A DNA stretch of 64,000 nucleotides from Chryseobacterium ginsenosidimutans (GCF_024807225.1 NZ_JANUCO010000001.1:372001-436000); one strand, 5' to 3'. Counted from the first letter of the stretch, positions 35,742 through 45,415 are shown. The notes: generated by a model from the letters alone, not told the origin. Made by a program: numbers and translations.

Positions 35742-36108
35742 AAAATCAAAAAAAGAGATTCTCGTGGAGCTTTACCTCTTTTAACGAAGATAAAACCAGA
35801 ATCAGAGCCAATCAATTGATATTAATCTGGATTTAATTCCACAACAGCCGCCCGAATTTTTGTATCACGGAACGGCTCAAAATAATATCGAATCCATTTT
35901 AGAAAAAGGAATTGAAAAAAGAAACCGACAACACGTTCATTTAAGCTTTGATAAAGAAACCGCAACCAGTGTTGGAATGCGCCACGGAAAACCGATTATT
36001 CTGACCATAAGTACAAGGAAAATGTTTGAAGACGGAGTTTTGTTTTATCTTTCAGAAAACGGAGTTTGGCTGACAGATTTTGTGGAAGCAAAATACATTT
36101 CGAGATGA
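35742..36108 (+). pseudogene. Truncated duplicate of kptA
   Basis: A decayed partial copy of kptA. It retains a scrap of the N-terminal lobe (about 35742-35775), has lost the segment before the linker, and is out of frame in the linker. An open stretch from 35860 to 36108 still encodes the NAD-binding lobe from YHGTAQNN to the end, 82 residues nearly identical to the parent. The RNA-contacting winged-helix lobe is missing, so phosphotransferase activity is unlikely. The TGA overlaps the ATG of the next small gene (ATGA). Whether the lobe is translated is unknown. Confidence 0.8.
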
Positions 36109-36308
36109 CGGATCGGGAATTTTTAGATGAGATAAAAAACTTTTCTCTTGATAAAGAAGATTTAATTAAAAAAGGTGATGATTTATTAGAAAAAGGGGCG
36201 AGTAAAGTTTCAATTATACACTTCATCATAGCACACAAAAATTGTAAATTATCAGAAGCAATGGAAATTATTGAATCTTGTCCGAATTATAACAAAAGAT
36301 TTAAATGA
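36105..36308 (+). CDS. Hypothetical 67-residue protein
   Basis: A small acidic/basic helical protein (MTDREFLDEIKNF start). The ATG at 36105 overlaps the stop of the kptA remnant, and its own stop overlaps the phosphatase start (ATGA on both sides). I do not recognise the family. The coupling suggests it was downstream of full-length kptA before the duplication, and works with the phosphatase. Confidence 0.55.
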   Translation: MTDREFLDEIKNFSLDKEDLIKKGDDLLEKGASKVSIIHFIIAHKNCKLSEAMEIIESCPNYNKRFK

Positions 36309-37036
36309 AAAGAACATTAGCAATAGGAGACATTCACGGAGGATTCAAAGCTTTAATGCAAGTTTTGGTAAGAGCCCATGTTACCGAAAATGATACCTTA
36401 ATTTTCTTGGGAGATTATGTCGACGGTTGGAGCGAATCTTCCCAAATTATCCGGTTTTTAATGGAACTTTCCCAAAGGCAGGAATGTATTTTCATTAAAG
36501 GAAATCACGATGCATGGACAGAAGATTGGCTTTCTTTCGAAAATGCTCCCGATGTATGGCTTCAAAATGGGGGAAAAAGTACAGTTGAGAGCTATTCCGA
36601 TTATTCTTTGGAAGACTTGGAAAAGCATCTGGAGTTTTTCCAAAAAATGAAAAATTATTATGTTGACGAAGAAAACCGTTTGTTTATTCATGCGGGTTAT
36701 TCGTCTATGCATGGTCCTGAAAAGGAAGTGTATTCCAGCAATTACCGTTGGGACAGAACGCTTTGGGAAACTGCTGTTGCGATGGATAAAAAACTTGCGA
36801 AAAACTCAGAATTATATCCCAAAAGATTTCTTTTATTCAACGAAATTTTCATCGGTCACACCCCGACTTTACATTTAGGAATTACTAAACCTGTCAACAA
36901 AGCCAATATCTGGAATCTCGATACAGGAGCAGCTTTCACCGGATCTTTGACGATGATGGATGTCAATACAAAACAATTCTGGCAAAGCGATCCGCTACCG
37001 TCTTTATATCTTGATGAAAAAGGGCGAAATAATTAA
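36305..37036 (+). CDS. PPP-family metallophosphatase
   Basis: A 243-residue calcineurin-like phosphoesterase. Metal and catalytic motifs: GDIHGG at residue 7, GDYVDGW near 39, GNHD near 65, then HAGYS and GHTPT. The order GDxHG, GDxxDG, GNHD is typical of PPP phosphatases, including bacterial serine/threonine and ApaH-like enzymes. At the end of the KptA-containing run it could dephosphorylate RNA ends or process phosphorylated ADP-ribose; this is inference from position. Confidence 0.85.
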   Translation: MKRTLAIGDIHGGFKALMQVLVRAHVTENDTLIFLGDYVDGWSESSQIIRFLMELSQRQECIFIKGNHDAWTEDWLSFENAPDVWLQNGGKSTVESYSDYSLEDLEKHLEFFQKMKNYYVDEENRLFIHAGYSSMHGPEKEVYSSNYRWDRTLWETAVAMDKKLAKNSELYPKRFLLFNEIFIGHTPTLHLGITKPVNKANIWNLDTGAAFTGSLTMMDVNTKQFWQSDPLPSLYLDEKGRNN

Positions 37037-37049
37037 ATTGAATAAGATA

Positions 37050-37137
37050 TTCCCACAGATTTCACAGATGTTTATGTTTTAATTTCTTAAAAAAAATATG
37101 CGCAATCATCTGTGTAAATCCGTGTGATCTGTGGGAA
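37050..37137. repeat. Palindromic interspersed element with CCCACAGAT ends
   Basis: TTCCCACAGAT at 37050-37060 and ATCTGTGGGAA at 37127-37137 are perfect inverted ends around an AT-rich centre. Related CAGAT / AATCTGTG fragments occur near 12.0 kb and 43.98 kb. Confidence 0.65.
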
Positions 37138-37171
37138 ATAAAATCACAAGTAAAGCTATCATTCCTTAGAA

Positions 37172-37237
37172 ATCTAGACACGAATCTTTCCTAATTAATC
37201 TCTAAAAACTTTGCTTAGATCCTACGGGAAGACAAAC
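37172..37237. repeat. Diverged reverse copy of the 17.6-kb repeat
   Basis: The reverse complement matches 17576-17640 closely, including GGCAAAGTT/AGCAAAGTT and GGAAAGATTCGTGT blocks, but one terminal arm is missing. Confidence 0.7.
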
Positions 37238-37267
37238 AGAAAGGAAATAACAAACCTTATGTTTAAT

Positions 37268-37351
37268 TCCTTTGCTGAGTGAAACGCCTTTGCGAACGAA
37301 AATATACGAACAGTTGTAAAAAAAAATCTTTGCGACCATTGCGTTAAAAAA
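37268..37351. repeat. Copy of the CGCCTTTGCGAAC repeat
   Basis: Same order of blocks as 31838-31920. With the two neighbouring repeats it fills most of the 367-base gap 37037-37403, in which I see no gene. Confidence 0.65.
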
Positions 37352-37375
37352 TATTTCTATTCTACAAAAACGAAG

Positions 37376-37383
37376 TAATTTTG
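37376..37383 (+). promoter_or_regulatory. -7 box for the M14 peptidase gene
   Basis: TAATTTTG matches TAnnTTTG, 20 bases before the ATG. A weak TTTC element lies 18 bases upstream. Confidence 0.4.
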
Positions 37384-37403
37384 AAGCTCGAAATATCACT
37401 TCA

Positions 37404-39128
37404 ATGAAACTGAAATATCTTTTATTTTTCCTGAGTTCATCTTTGTTTTTTGCTCAAAATAATTTTCAGACACCTTTTGAAAAAGGAAATGGAAATCAAA
37501 CCGTTACGTATGACGAAATGAATTCTTATTATCAAAATTTAGCAAAAAACTTCAATACGATTCAATATCTTAAAAAAGGAGAAGACGATAACGGAAAACC
37601 GATTTATGTCGTGGTTTACAATCCTTTTCCTGAAAAAGATGTAGATAAATTAAGAAAAGAAAAAGCCATTTTGTTCGTCAACAACGGAATTCATCCCGGT
37701 GAACCCGACGGAATTGATGCAACGATGATGTTGATGCGAGATTTAGCAACAAAGAAAATCAAAACGCCACAGAATTTTATTATTGCTGCGATTTCGGCTT
37801 ATAATGTAAGCGGAATGTTGAATCGCGGTTCGTTTTCCAGAGCCAATCAAAATGGTCCTGAACAATATGGCTTTCGTGGAAATGCACGAAATTATGACTT
37901 AAACAGAGATTTCATTAAGACAGATTCTAAAAATGCCAGAAGTTTTCAGGAGATTTATCAATGGCTGAAACCTGATGTTTTTATTGACAATCATGTGAGT
38001 AACGGAGCCGATTATCAATATACTTTCACTTATATTTCTACTTTTAAAGAGCGTTTGGGGAATGTTTTGGGTGAGTATTTCTACAACAATTATCAGGCTA
38101 AAAACCTCGAAGATTTAAAGAAATTAGGGTATGAAAGTACACCGTATGTCAATATTCATGGGGATATTCCGGAGGTTGGTTTTGCTTCGTTTGAGGATTC
38201 TCCGAGATATTCTACGGGTTATACGACACTGTTCAATTCTTTGGGAACGGTTCCGGAAACGCATATGTTGAAACCGTATGATAAAAGAGTGGATGCGACG
38301 TACAAATATATGTTGGTCAACCTTCAGAATTTGGATAGAGATTATAAAAAAATCAAACAGCTTCGAATTGAAAATTTAAAACAATATCAAGCCGGAAAAC
38401 AATATGGAATCCGATGGAAAATAGATTCTACGAAATATTCTACGATGGATTTTAAAGGATATGAAGGAAAATATAAACCGAGCGAAATTTCCGGAAAACC
38501 GAGATTGTTTTATGACAGAAATAAACCTTTCACAAAGAATATAAAACTGTTTACAACGGCAGTTCCTACAGGTTACATCACGATTCCGAAATATTATGTG
38601 ATTCCGCAGTCACAATATCGTGTGATTGAAGAATTCAAGAGAAATAAAATTCAGATGAAACCGATTCAAAAAGACAGTACAATTGCGGTGGAATCTTATA
38701 AAATTAATGATTTTAAAACTGTTAAAAATCCTTACGAAGGTCATTACTCACATTTTGAAACAACGGTTGACAAATCAAATAAAAAGCTGATTTTTTCTGC
38801 GGGAGATTATATTGTTCCGACCAATCAGGAAGGGGTAAAATATATTATTGAAACACTGGAACCGGAAGCACTGGATTCTTTCTTCAACTGGAATTTCTTC
38901 GACGGGATTTTAGCGCAGAAAGAATATTATTCAGCGTATATTTTTGAAGATACTGCGGCAGAATTATTGAAAAAAGATAAAGATTTAAAACAAAAATTTG
39001 AAGCCCAAAAAGCTTCCGATAAAAAGTTTGCAGAAGACGGAACAGCTCAGCTGGACTGGATCTACAGAAATTCTCCTTATTTCGAGGAAAAAACTTTCAG
39101 ACAATATCCGATTTATAAAGTCTTGTAG
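37404..39128 (+). CDS. M14 family zinc carboxypeptidase-like protein, secreted
   Basis: A 574-residue exported protein (signal FLSSSLFFAQ). The M14 zinc motif HPGEPDG lies near residue 98, with NRDFIKTD and the third zinc-ligand region FIDNHVSNGADYQYTF downstream. Substrate is unknown; the bacteroidete-specific branch includes peptidases and cyclic-peptide hydrolases. It is flanked by a repeat-rich spacer and a terminator, so probably monocistronic. Confidence 0.85.
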   Translation: MKLKYLLFFLSSSLFFAQNNFQTPFEKGNGNQTVTYDEMNSYYQNLAKNFNTIQYLKKGEDDNGKPIYVVVYNPFPEKDVDKLRKEKAILFVNNGIHPGEPDGIDATMMLMRDLATKKIKTPQNFIIAAISAYNVSGMLNRGSFSRANQNGPEQYGFRGNARNYDLNRDFIKTDSKNARSFQEIYQWLKPDVFIDNHVSNGADYQYTFTYISTFKERLGNVLGEYFYNNYQAKNLEDLKKLGYESTPYVNIHGDIPEVGFASFEDSPRYSTGYTTLFNSLGTVPETHMLKPYDKRVDATYKYMLVNLQNLDRDYKKIKQLRIENLKQYQAGKQYGIRWKIDSTKYSTMDFKGYEGKYKPSEISGKPRLFYDRNKPFTKNIKLFTTAVPTGYITIPKYYVIPQSQYRVIEEFKRNKIQMKPIQKDSTIAVESYKINDFKTVKNPYEGHYSHFETTVDKSNKKLIFSAGDYIVPTNQEGVKYIIETLEPEALDSFFNWNFFDGILAQKEYYSAYIFEDTAAELLKKDKDLKQKFEAQKASDKKFAEDGTAQLDWIYRNSPYFEEKTFRQYPIYKVL

Positions 39129-39173
39129 ATTTTTAAATATTATGGAATTAAAGCTAACAGGTTTAAAATAAAA

Positions 39174-39200
39174 AAAGACGTTTCACACAGAAACGTCTTT
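39174..39200. terminator. Terminator between convergent genes
   Basis: AAAGACGTTTC and GAAACGTCTTT arms. Confidence 0.8.
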
Positions 39201-39204
39201 CATT

Positions 39205-40086
39205 TTATCTTGGTAAGCCTCTTTTTAAAGCAATTTCTGCTCGTTTGACGGCTACTTTTTCTTTCCAGTCCATGTATTTCTTTTTGAACTTCTTCTTCAT
39301 GACATCATCGAATTTACGCTGAACCGTAAGATTCCATAAAGATTGTGCTTTTACCGCCCACGATTTGTCCCACGCTCTTAAAGAAAGAGAGAAACTTCCG
39401 TCTAGATATTTCATCCAGTGCCACCAACCGGTTGGCATGAATAACGTATCGCCGTGCTCAAGATAGCAGTCGATTCCTTCGATACCATTTAAGGCAGGAT
39501 ATTTTTCGAAATCCGGATGTTCAATATCATAATCTTCCAAGGCGTAAGTAGCGTAAGGAAGCTGATAGAGTCTTTCTTTCCATTTGTTTTCAAATAACAT
39601 CACATGCTTTCTCCCATTAAAATGAGTGTGGAAGATGTGCGCCAGATCGATATCATAATGCAGAAACGTCACAGAACCTTTACCCCCGAAAAACATTCCA
39701 GGATATTTGTCTAAAAAGCCACCCATCAATTCTTTTGGAGGAATATACTCTTCAAGTAGTTTTGAGGCGTGTTTTATTGGGTCAAAAAAGAAAATTCTAA
39801 GATCGGTAGGCTCTCTTTGGATGAGGTCTATATAATCTGCAAATTTCATTTTTGTAGTAGGAGTATTAAGGGGAACTGCAGGATCGGCTTTTTTAGAATC
39901 ATAAAGGGGCACTTCTATATCTCCAACGACTTCCTTTACGTATTCCATGGTCCATTTTTGATATGCAGGCCATTTTTTCGCCATGTTTTTTATTACAACA
40001 GGCTTTCTTGGCTTTAGATATTTTTGAATGAATTCTTCTTGCGTAATGTCATCTACGATATCTATAGGCTTTAAGTTGATTCCCAT
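39205..40086 (-). CDS. Cupin-like/JmjC domain protein (probable 2OG-Fe(II) hydroxylase)
   Basis: A 293-residue protein of the cupin_8/JmjC type. N-terminal KPVVIKNMAKKWPA fits the family. Iron ligands are likely in FLHYDIDLAH (HxD) and the distal GWWHWM histidine after EHGDTLFMPTG. The tail is strongly basic. Human FIH-like and bacterial relatives hydroxylate proteins; the target here is unknown. It is divergent from the TonB-type gene at 40.5 kb. Confidence 0.8.
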   Translation of the reverse strand: MGINLKPIDIVDDITQEEFIQKYLKPRKPVVIKNMAKKWPAYQKWTMEYVKEVVGDIEVPLYDSKKADPAVPLNTPTTKMKFADYIDLIQREPTDLRIFFFDPIKHASKLLEEYIPPKELMGGFLDKYPGMFFGGKGSVTFLHYDIDLAHIFHTHFNGRKHVMLFENKWKERLYQLPYATYALEDYDIEHPDFEKYPALNGIEGIDCYLEHGDTLFMPTGWWHWMKYLDGSFSLSLRAWDKSWAVKAQSLWNLTVQRKFDDVMKKKFKKKYMDWKEKVAVKRAEIALKRGLPR

Positions 40087-40483
40087 TTATTAAAATTTAG
40101 TGTTACAAAATTATTAAATAAAAGTAGATGTTAACATGTTTAATCTTTTTTTAATCTATGATTCAAATCATTTTTACCTATTTGGACTAAATATATACAT
40201 GAAAACTCTTTTTTAAGAGCCTTATTCTCGTATAAAGATAAACCCAGTAAGGCTTGTTTATATTTTTCAATTCTTTTATTAAATTACAACAATTTGCAGA
40301 AGCATCGCTTTTTTTATCAATTAAAGTGAAATACCAATAATCAATAAATTTCGGCATACAATAGAAAAATATCACTATGTTTGTAGTGATAAAAGATTGA
40401 TTTAACTTTTCCATTTAAAATCAATCTTTATAGATGTGTAACAAAAAGCTTTAACCATTAACTAATTAGGCAAATAATAAATT
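40087..40483. other. Intergenic region upstream of the large TonB-type gene
   Basis: A 397-base AT-rich spacer with no supported gene. TATGTTTG at 40376-40383 is a candidate -7 box, giving a leader of about 90 bases for the TonB-type gene. Nothing else stands out. Confidence 0.45.
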
Positions 40484-43193
40484 ATGAAAAAGAAAATATC
40501 TTTGTTCCTGATGATTTTTTTCTCCGTGCTTTCCTTTGCACAGAAAACAGTTTCGGGGAAAATCACGGATGAAGACGGCGTTGGGATTCCAAGTGCGAGT
40601 GTTACGGTAGAAGAGCCGGGAAAAGACGCGATCTTGGCTTATGCCATTACCAATTCTAAAGGTGAATATAAAGTAACGTTCACTTCTGCAGAATCAAATG
40701 TAGACCTGAAAGTAAAGGCTTTTAACCAAAGACCTTTAACCAAACAAATCAATAACGGCGACCAGACTTTAAGTTTTAAAATGGAGTCTGAAGCTACGGA
40801 AATTAAAGAAGTTCAGTTAAAAACAAAAATGATCACGTCGAGAGGCGATACAATTGCGTATGATCTTAAAGCTTTCGACAGCAAAAGTGACAGAACGTTG
40901 GCGGATGTAATGAAGAAAATCCCGGGAATCGAAGTCAATACAGACGGAACAATTCTTTATCAGGGAAACGCGATCAATAAATTCTATGTCAACGGAAAAG
41001 ATTTAATGGAAGGCGGTTACGGAACCATCAACAACTCGCTTCCGAAAGATGCCGTACAAAAAGTTGAGGTTCTTGAAAATCACCAACCCGTAAAAATATT
41101 ACAAGATAAAGTACCTTCTGATCAGGCAGCCATCAATATCAAACTGAAAAACTCTGTGACAATGACAGGTCGTGGTGAAGTAGGTGTAGGTGCAGATCCT
41201 CTCCTTTGGAATGTAAAATTGACGCCGATGTTTTTTGGACAGAAAAGTCAGTGGGTTGTTAATTATAAATCAAATAATGTAGGAGAACAGGTAGAAAACG
41301 AGGGAAATATTCTGGCTTTCGGAAACAGATTTGAGGGAAGAAGAATCAACGCTTCTCAAAACGATTGGCTGAATGTAGAAAATGCAAGCACTCCAAATCT
41401 TCCGGTGAAGAGATATTTGATGAACAGCGTTCATTATGTGTCTGCAAATTATCTTACGAATATCGATAAGAAAAAAGAATGGGAATTGAAGGTGAATGCT
41501 AATTATACAAATAATGCTGTTAACAGAGAATCTTATAGCGAAACAGATTATTTTGCTACAACAGATGAGCCTGCATCAAAAGTTACTCAGAATATTTTAA
41601 ATAATTTTTATACCGATAAAGCAAAAGGGGAACTGATTTTCACGAAAAATGCTAAAAAAGGATTTTTCAAAAATACAACGAGCTTCTCCCAATATTGGAA
41701 TGCAGATAGAGGAGTTGTAGATAGAACAGTTAATAGTTTCTGTAAATTCCACAAGACACGGAGAAGAGGCTATTGAATCTCCTACAACATCATTCCAAAA
41801 CTCATTGAGTACAATAGTTCCATGGAAAGAGAAAATGGTAAATGTTTTATCTTTTATAAGTTATCAGACAGACAGACAGACTCTGGATGTTTCTCCGGCA
41901 TCATATCTTACTATTCCTGGATTTAACGCAGGTCCTTATGCGGAAACAGTAAGACAAAATTTAAGATTGAAAACTTTTGAAGCCAATCATTCTGCAAATA
42001 TTGGTTTCTCTACAAAAGGATGGACGTTTACTCCTGAAGTCGGATTTAATTTTAAATCAACAGATTTAAATTCTGCTTTAACAAATTATCAGGAAGGAAC
42101 CTATTTCGGTTATGGACAGGCTTATTATAATGACTTGAAATACACCACTGCAACACCTTATGGAAGTGTAGGAGTAAATTATAAAAATGATTCATGGATG
42201 CTATATGCTAATTTCCCGGTAAATTCTAATAATATTAAAGCAGAAGATCCGTTGAGAAATGTTTCAAAAGATGTAAATAAAGTTACTTTTGAACCAAGTA
42301 TCTTTGCGCAATATACTTTTGCTTCTTTCTGGAAAGCTTCGGTAAATACCAATATCAATAATAATTTTGGTGAGATAAATACAGCTTATTCAGGATTCTT
42401 AATGACCTCGCCAAATGGAATTAATGCAATGGATGCAAACAATCCTATTCCTCAAAACAACAACAAATCTGCAGGAACAAGATTAGAATACAGAAACCCG
42501 TTAAATAATTTATTTTTCAATGTCAATTATCGTTATTCGGATGCAAAAAGAAATTTAATTTCATCTCCGATAAGAAATAATTCCGGGCAAACTATTATGA
42601 GGTATTTAGAACAGGAAAATCATGCTTTAAGCAATGCTTATTCTGCTGAAGTGGGTAAATATTTTCCTAAATTTAAGACTAATGCTTCTTTGAGCTATAG
42701 CAACAATACTTCAAAATCTGATGCTTATCAAAATGATTTTGCTTATACAAGTAGAAACAATTCTCAGTCTTACGGATTTAAATTCAACAACACTTATTTC
42801 AGTTGGATGAGTATTGATTATAACTTTAATATTACAAGAACAAAACAGTTAAGTAAGAGTGTTACTCCACAGTTGAATAACGAAAACTCAAGAAGAGGAT
42901 TTAACCATAATTTAGGAGTTTTCTTCTATCCGATAGAAAATCATACCATTGGATTCAATTGGGATCAGGTAAATACAAGCGCTGCTGATCAAAAATATAA
43001 TAATGGATTCTATGATTTATCATATCAATTTACCTGGGCTAAAAAGAAAATCGATTTCGAATTGAAATGGATGAATATAGCGAATAAAAGGGTATTTGAA
43101 ACATATGATATCAATCCACAAAATATTGCTTACACAAGAATACAACTTCGACCAAGTCAAGTCATGTTCACAGTAAAATTCAACTTTAAATAA
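40484..43193 (+). CDS. Outer-membrane beta-barrel (TonB-dependent receptor-like) protein, frameshifted
   Basis: Corrected length is 902 residues. A signal peptide (FSVLSFAQ) is followed by a carboxypeptidase-regulatory-like domain (VSGKITDEDGVGIPSASVTV), then a plug-like domain (LADVMKKIPGIEVNTDGTILYQG, NKFYVNGKDLMEGGYGTI). The large barrel ends in VMFTVKFNFK. This matches the outer-membrane beta-barrel family with plug but without a clear TonB box. The frame breaks near 41740. Reading GTTTC at 41736-41740 as GTTC joins TVNSSVNSTRHGEEAIES to the second part. Ligand unknown. Confidence 0.83.
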
Positions 43194-43198
43194 AACAG

Positions 43199-43228
43199 AA
43201 ACCCAACCTCACTGAGGTTGGGTTTTTT
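43199..43228. terminator. Terminator after the beta-barrel gene
   Basis: AACCCAACCTC and GAGGTTGGGTT arms followed by T6. Confidence 0.8.
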
Positions 43229-43287
43229 GATTATGATTAATGCGATTATTCTTAGATTAAACTCTAAACCCGAATCTCGTAACCCGA

Positions 43288-43785
43288 CTAAAACCCCGGA
43301 TTATCTGCACTTGGACCATAACTTCCCGGCAAAGGAATATCATTCAGTCTGTAATAAACGCCCAATTGTGCTCTGTGATGCGTAATCTGATTCAAGCTAT
43401 GACGGATCGATCCGTATTTTGACCATTTTGCCATTTCCTCACCATTATTTTTCAATGCCCATGTTTCGTTGAGGTCGCTTTCATTGGCATTTCCTAATGC
43501 TTCATTACTGGCGTTATAATTTTCATCCAAAACTTTTAACAGGTCTTCTTTGGTTGATAATTTTTTAGGTTGATAATCGGTTGTAGCAAAATCCAGATCA
43601 GAGGTTTTCAGCATCGTATCTGTCCAGCCAAAAACTTCTCCGATATGAGTGGCAAGAGGCATCAATTTCATGCTTTTTTCGTGTGGAGCGAAATCATTTT
43701 TCCCTTCAGGATAAGCTTCAAAAAACTTTCGGGTGGTCTGATACTCTTCCTGAAGTTCGTTTTTTAGTTGAGATAATGTGTCCAT
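43288..43785 (-). CDS. DinB-fold family protein
   Basis: A 165-residue four-helix DinB/YfiT-like protein. The metal-binding histidines appear in LATHIGEVFGW and near the C-terminus in HHRAQLGVYYRLN. Members include thiol-dependent transferases of bacillithiol or mycothiol systems and many uncharacterised proteins. It is monocistronic as far as can be seen. Confidence 0.85.
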   Translation of the reverse strand: MDTLSQLKNELQEEYQTTRKFFEAYPEGKNDFAPHEKSMKLMPLATHIGEVFGWTDTMLKTSDLDFATTDYQPKKLSTKEDLLKVLDENYNASNEALGNANESDLNETWALKNNGEEMAKWSKYGSIRHSLNQITHHRAQLGVYYRLNDIPLPGSYGPSADNPGF

Positions 43786-43879
43786 AATATTTTGTTTTAA
43801 AGTAGCTTAAAGATAAGATTTTTAAAAATGAAAATATTTTAACGGAATCATAAAATTTGTTTTACATAAAATATAACGT

Positions 43880-43970
43880 CTTGTCTGTCATTCAGAACGA
43901 AGCGGAAACGCAGTGAAGAATCTATTATTCGAGATAGATTTTTCCTTTGTGGAAATGACAAAAGAAAATA
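43880..43970. repeat. Interspersed repeat of the GTCATTCxGAACGAAG type
   Basis: TTGTCTGTCATTCAGAACG at the left and GGAAATGACAA at the right form imperfect inverted ends around AGTGAAGAATCT. I know similar elements from many Bacteroidota genomes. It lies in the 308-base gap between 43786 and 44093, which has no gene. Confidence 0.55.
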
Positions 43971-44093
43971 CTCTCAATCATCTATGAAAATCTGTGAAAA
44001 CCGAGGGAAACAAAAATCCGAAAAATAAAAATCAAAAAAAATCTGTAACATATTTCTATAACTGTAAACTAATTATGTAAACCTCTATTAAAA

Positions 44094-45023
44094 ATGAAAA
44101 AACTATTTTCAATATTTTTTATCGCTCTTTTTGCTTTTGCAAGTGCTCAGGATAATGATTCGAAAGAAACAGCCAACCGATTTTTTTATGAATTAACTTT
44201 TAAGCCGAAAAAAGATTCTGCAAAACTTGAAAAAGTAATGTCGGTTTTAGATATCGTAAAAGACAGATCGGTGTATAGAGACTACACGGTGATTGCACAG
44301 GATTCAATCATCAAAATTCAGATCGAAATGATGCAGAAATCAGGAGTTTTCAAAGATTTGTCTAAGTCGATCAGAATGCCCAAGTTTTCTGAAAAGATCG
44401 TAAAGACTTATCCCGACATGAAAATTCAGTATATCGAAAGAATAGCAAGCGGATTTTCACCATTGGGGATTGGGTACAATGAAACGATAAAATTCGATTG
44501 GAAAATTTTAAACGAAAAAGAAAAAGTAGGAGCTTACAACGCTCAGAAAGCAACAGTAGAATTCGGAGGAAAAAAATGGACGGCTTGGTTCAGTTCAGAG
44601 CTTCCGTTCCAGGATGGTCCGTATAAATTCTCTGGACTTCCGGGATTGATCGTGAAAATCGAAGATGAAGGCAAAAACTATTCTTGGGTTCTTCAGGGGA
44701 ACAAAAAAATTCCGAATTGGGAAGAACTGTCTTACTCTGAAAAAATCTCGAATATGAGCTTGAAGGTAACGGAAATGCCAAGAGAAAAATTTGAGAAAAC
44801 ATTCAATGATTTCAAAAAAGATCCTTTTGCTACAGCAAGACCGATGATGACTCAGGAAATTATGTCTAAAACAATTCCGGGAATGGACGGAACAATCGGA
44901 GACATGATGAAAAAACAGGAGAAAATGTACAAAGATTTCTTCAATGCAAATGACAACCCGATCGAACCTCCTTACGAAAAATTAAAAGTCGGAAAAGTAG
45001 AGAAGGTAGGAAAAGCAGACTAA
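44094..45023 (+). CDS. GLPGLI family protein
   Basis: A 309-residue exported protein (signal ending FASAQ) with the family motif SGLPGLIVKIED near residue 185. It also has the preceding WTAWFSSELPFQDGPYKF block. GLPGLI proteins are periplasmic or secreted in Bacteroidota, and function is unknown. It has its own terminator. Confidence 0.92.
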   Translation: MKKLFSIFFIALFAFASAQDNDSKETANRFFYELTFKPKKDSAKLEKVMSVLDIVKDRSVYRDYTVIAQDSIIKIQIEMMQKSGVFKDLSKSIRMPKFSEKIVKTYPDMKIQYIERIASGFSPLGIGYNETIKFDWKILNEKEKVGAYNAQKATVEFGGKKWTAWFSSELPFQDGPYKFSGLPGLIVKIEDEGKNYSWVLQGNKKIPNWEELSYSEKISNMSLKVTEMPREKFEKTFNDFKKDPFATARPMMTQEIMSKTIPGMDGTIGDMMKKQEKMYKDFFNANDNPIEPPYEKLKVGKVEKVGKAD

Positions 45024-45054
45024 AAACAAACATTCATATCAACTAATTATATTT

Positions 45055-45095
45055 AAATCAACCCAAATGTATCATGCATTTGGGTTGATTTCTTT
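45055..45095 (+). terminator. Terminator of the GLPGLI gene
   Basis: AAATCAACCCAAATG and CATTTGGGTTGATTT arms form a long stem. Confidence 0.8.
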
Positions 45096-45132
45096 CATAG
45101 GACGATGTTATTTAGATTAGATTTAAATAGCG

Positions 45133-45140
45133 TATATTTG
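45133..45140 (+). promoter_or_regulatory. -7 box of the feo operon
   Basis: TATATTTG matches TAnnTTTG. It lies 20 bases before the TTG start of feoA and supports a short leader. No Fur box is evident to me. Confidence 0.45.
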
Positions 45141-45160
45141 TAGACACAAAAATTTCGGCT

Positions 45161-45415
45161 TTGAAAGAGAAGGGTTTACATAAGTTGAGCGGATTTCCTA
45201 AAAACAAAATGGGAAAGATTTTGGGGTATGATAATAATAGTCTTAGAATGCCGAATAAAATCATCGAAATGGGACTTCTTCCCGAAACTTCTTTCAGGAT
45301 TTTGTATCAGGCGCCTTTCAGCGGACCGATGTATGTGGAATTTGGGGATGAAAAAAGCCGGATTGCTCTTCGTGAGGAAGAAGGAGATTATATCATTGTT
45401 GAAGAATTGAATTAA
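45161..45415 (+). CDS. feoA: FeoA family protein
   Basis: An 84-residue SH3-like small protein that supports FeoB in ferrous iron uptake. Motifs: LGYDNNSLRMPNKIIEMGLLPETSF and a C-terminal ALREEEGDYIIVE strand. It appears to start with TTG, since no ATG lies between the promoter box and the first family strand. The stop overlaps the feoB ATG by one base, as expected for a feoAB operon. Confidence 0.85.
   Translation: MKEKGLHKLSGFPKNKMGKILGYDNNSLRMPNKIIEMGLLPETSFRILYQAPFSGPMYVEFGDEKSRIALREEEGDYIIVEELN

Noticed and set aside
37050..37137. A riboswitch or attenuator before the M14 peptidase gene
   Set aside because: The inverted ends match the CACAGAT repeat family rather than any riboswitch core I know.
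40187..40414. Minus-strand open frame of 75 codons in the spacer before the beta-barrel gene
   Set aside because: AT-rich with no family-like motif or start signal; the plus strand there holds a plausible promoter.
41736..41740. Programmed ribosomal frameshifting as the cause of the split genes
   Set aside because: The seven genes are unrelated, lack a shared slippery heptamer and stimulatory structure, and all relate to the same GAAAC/GTTTC context; an extra base explains all simply.
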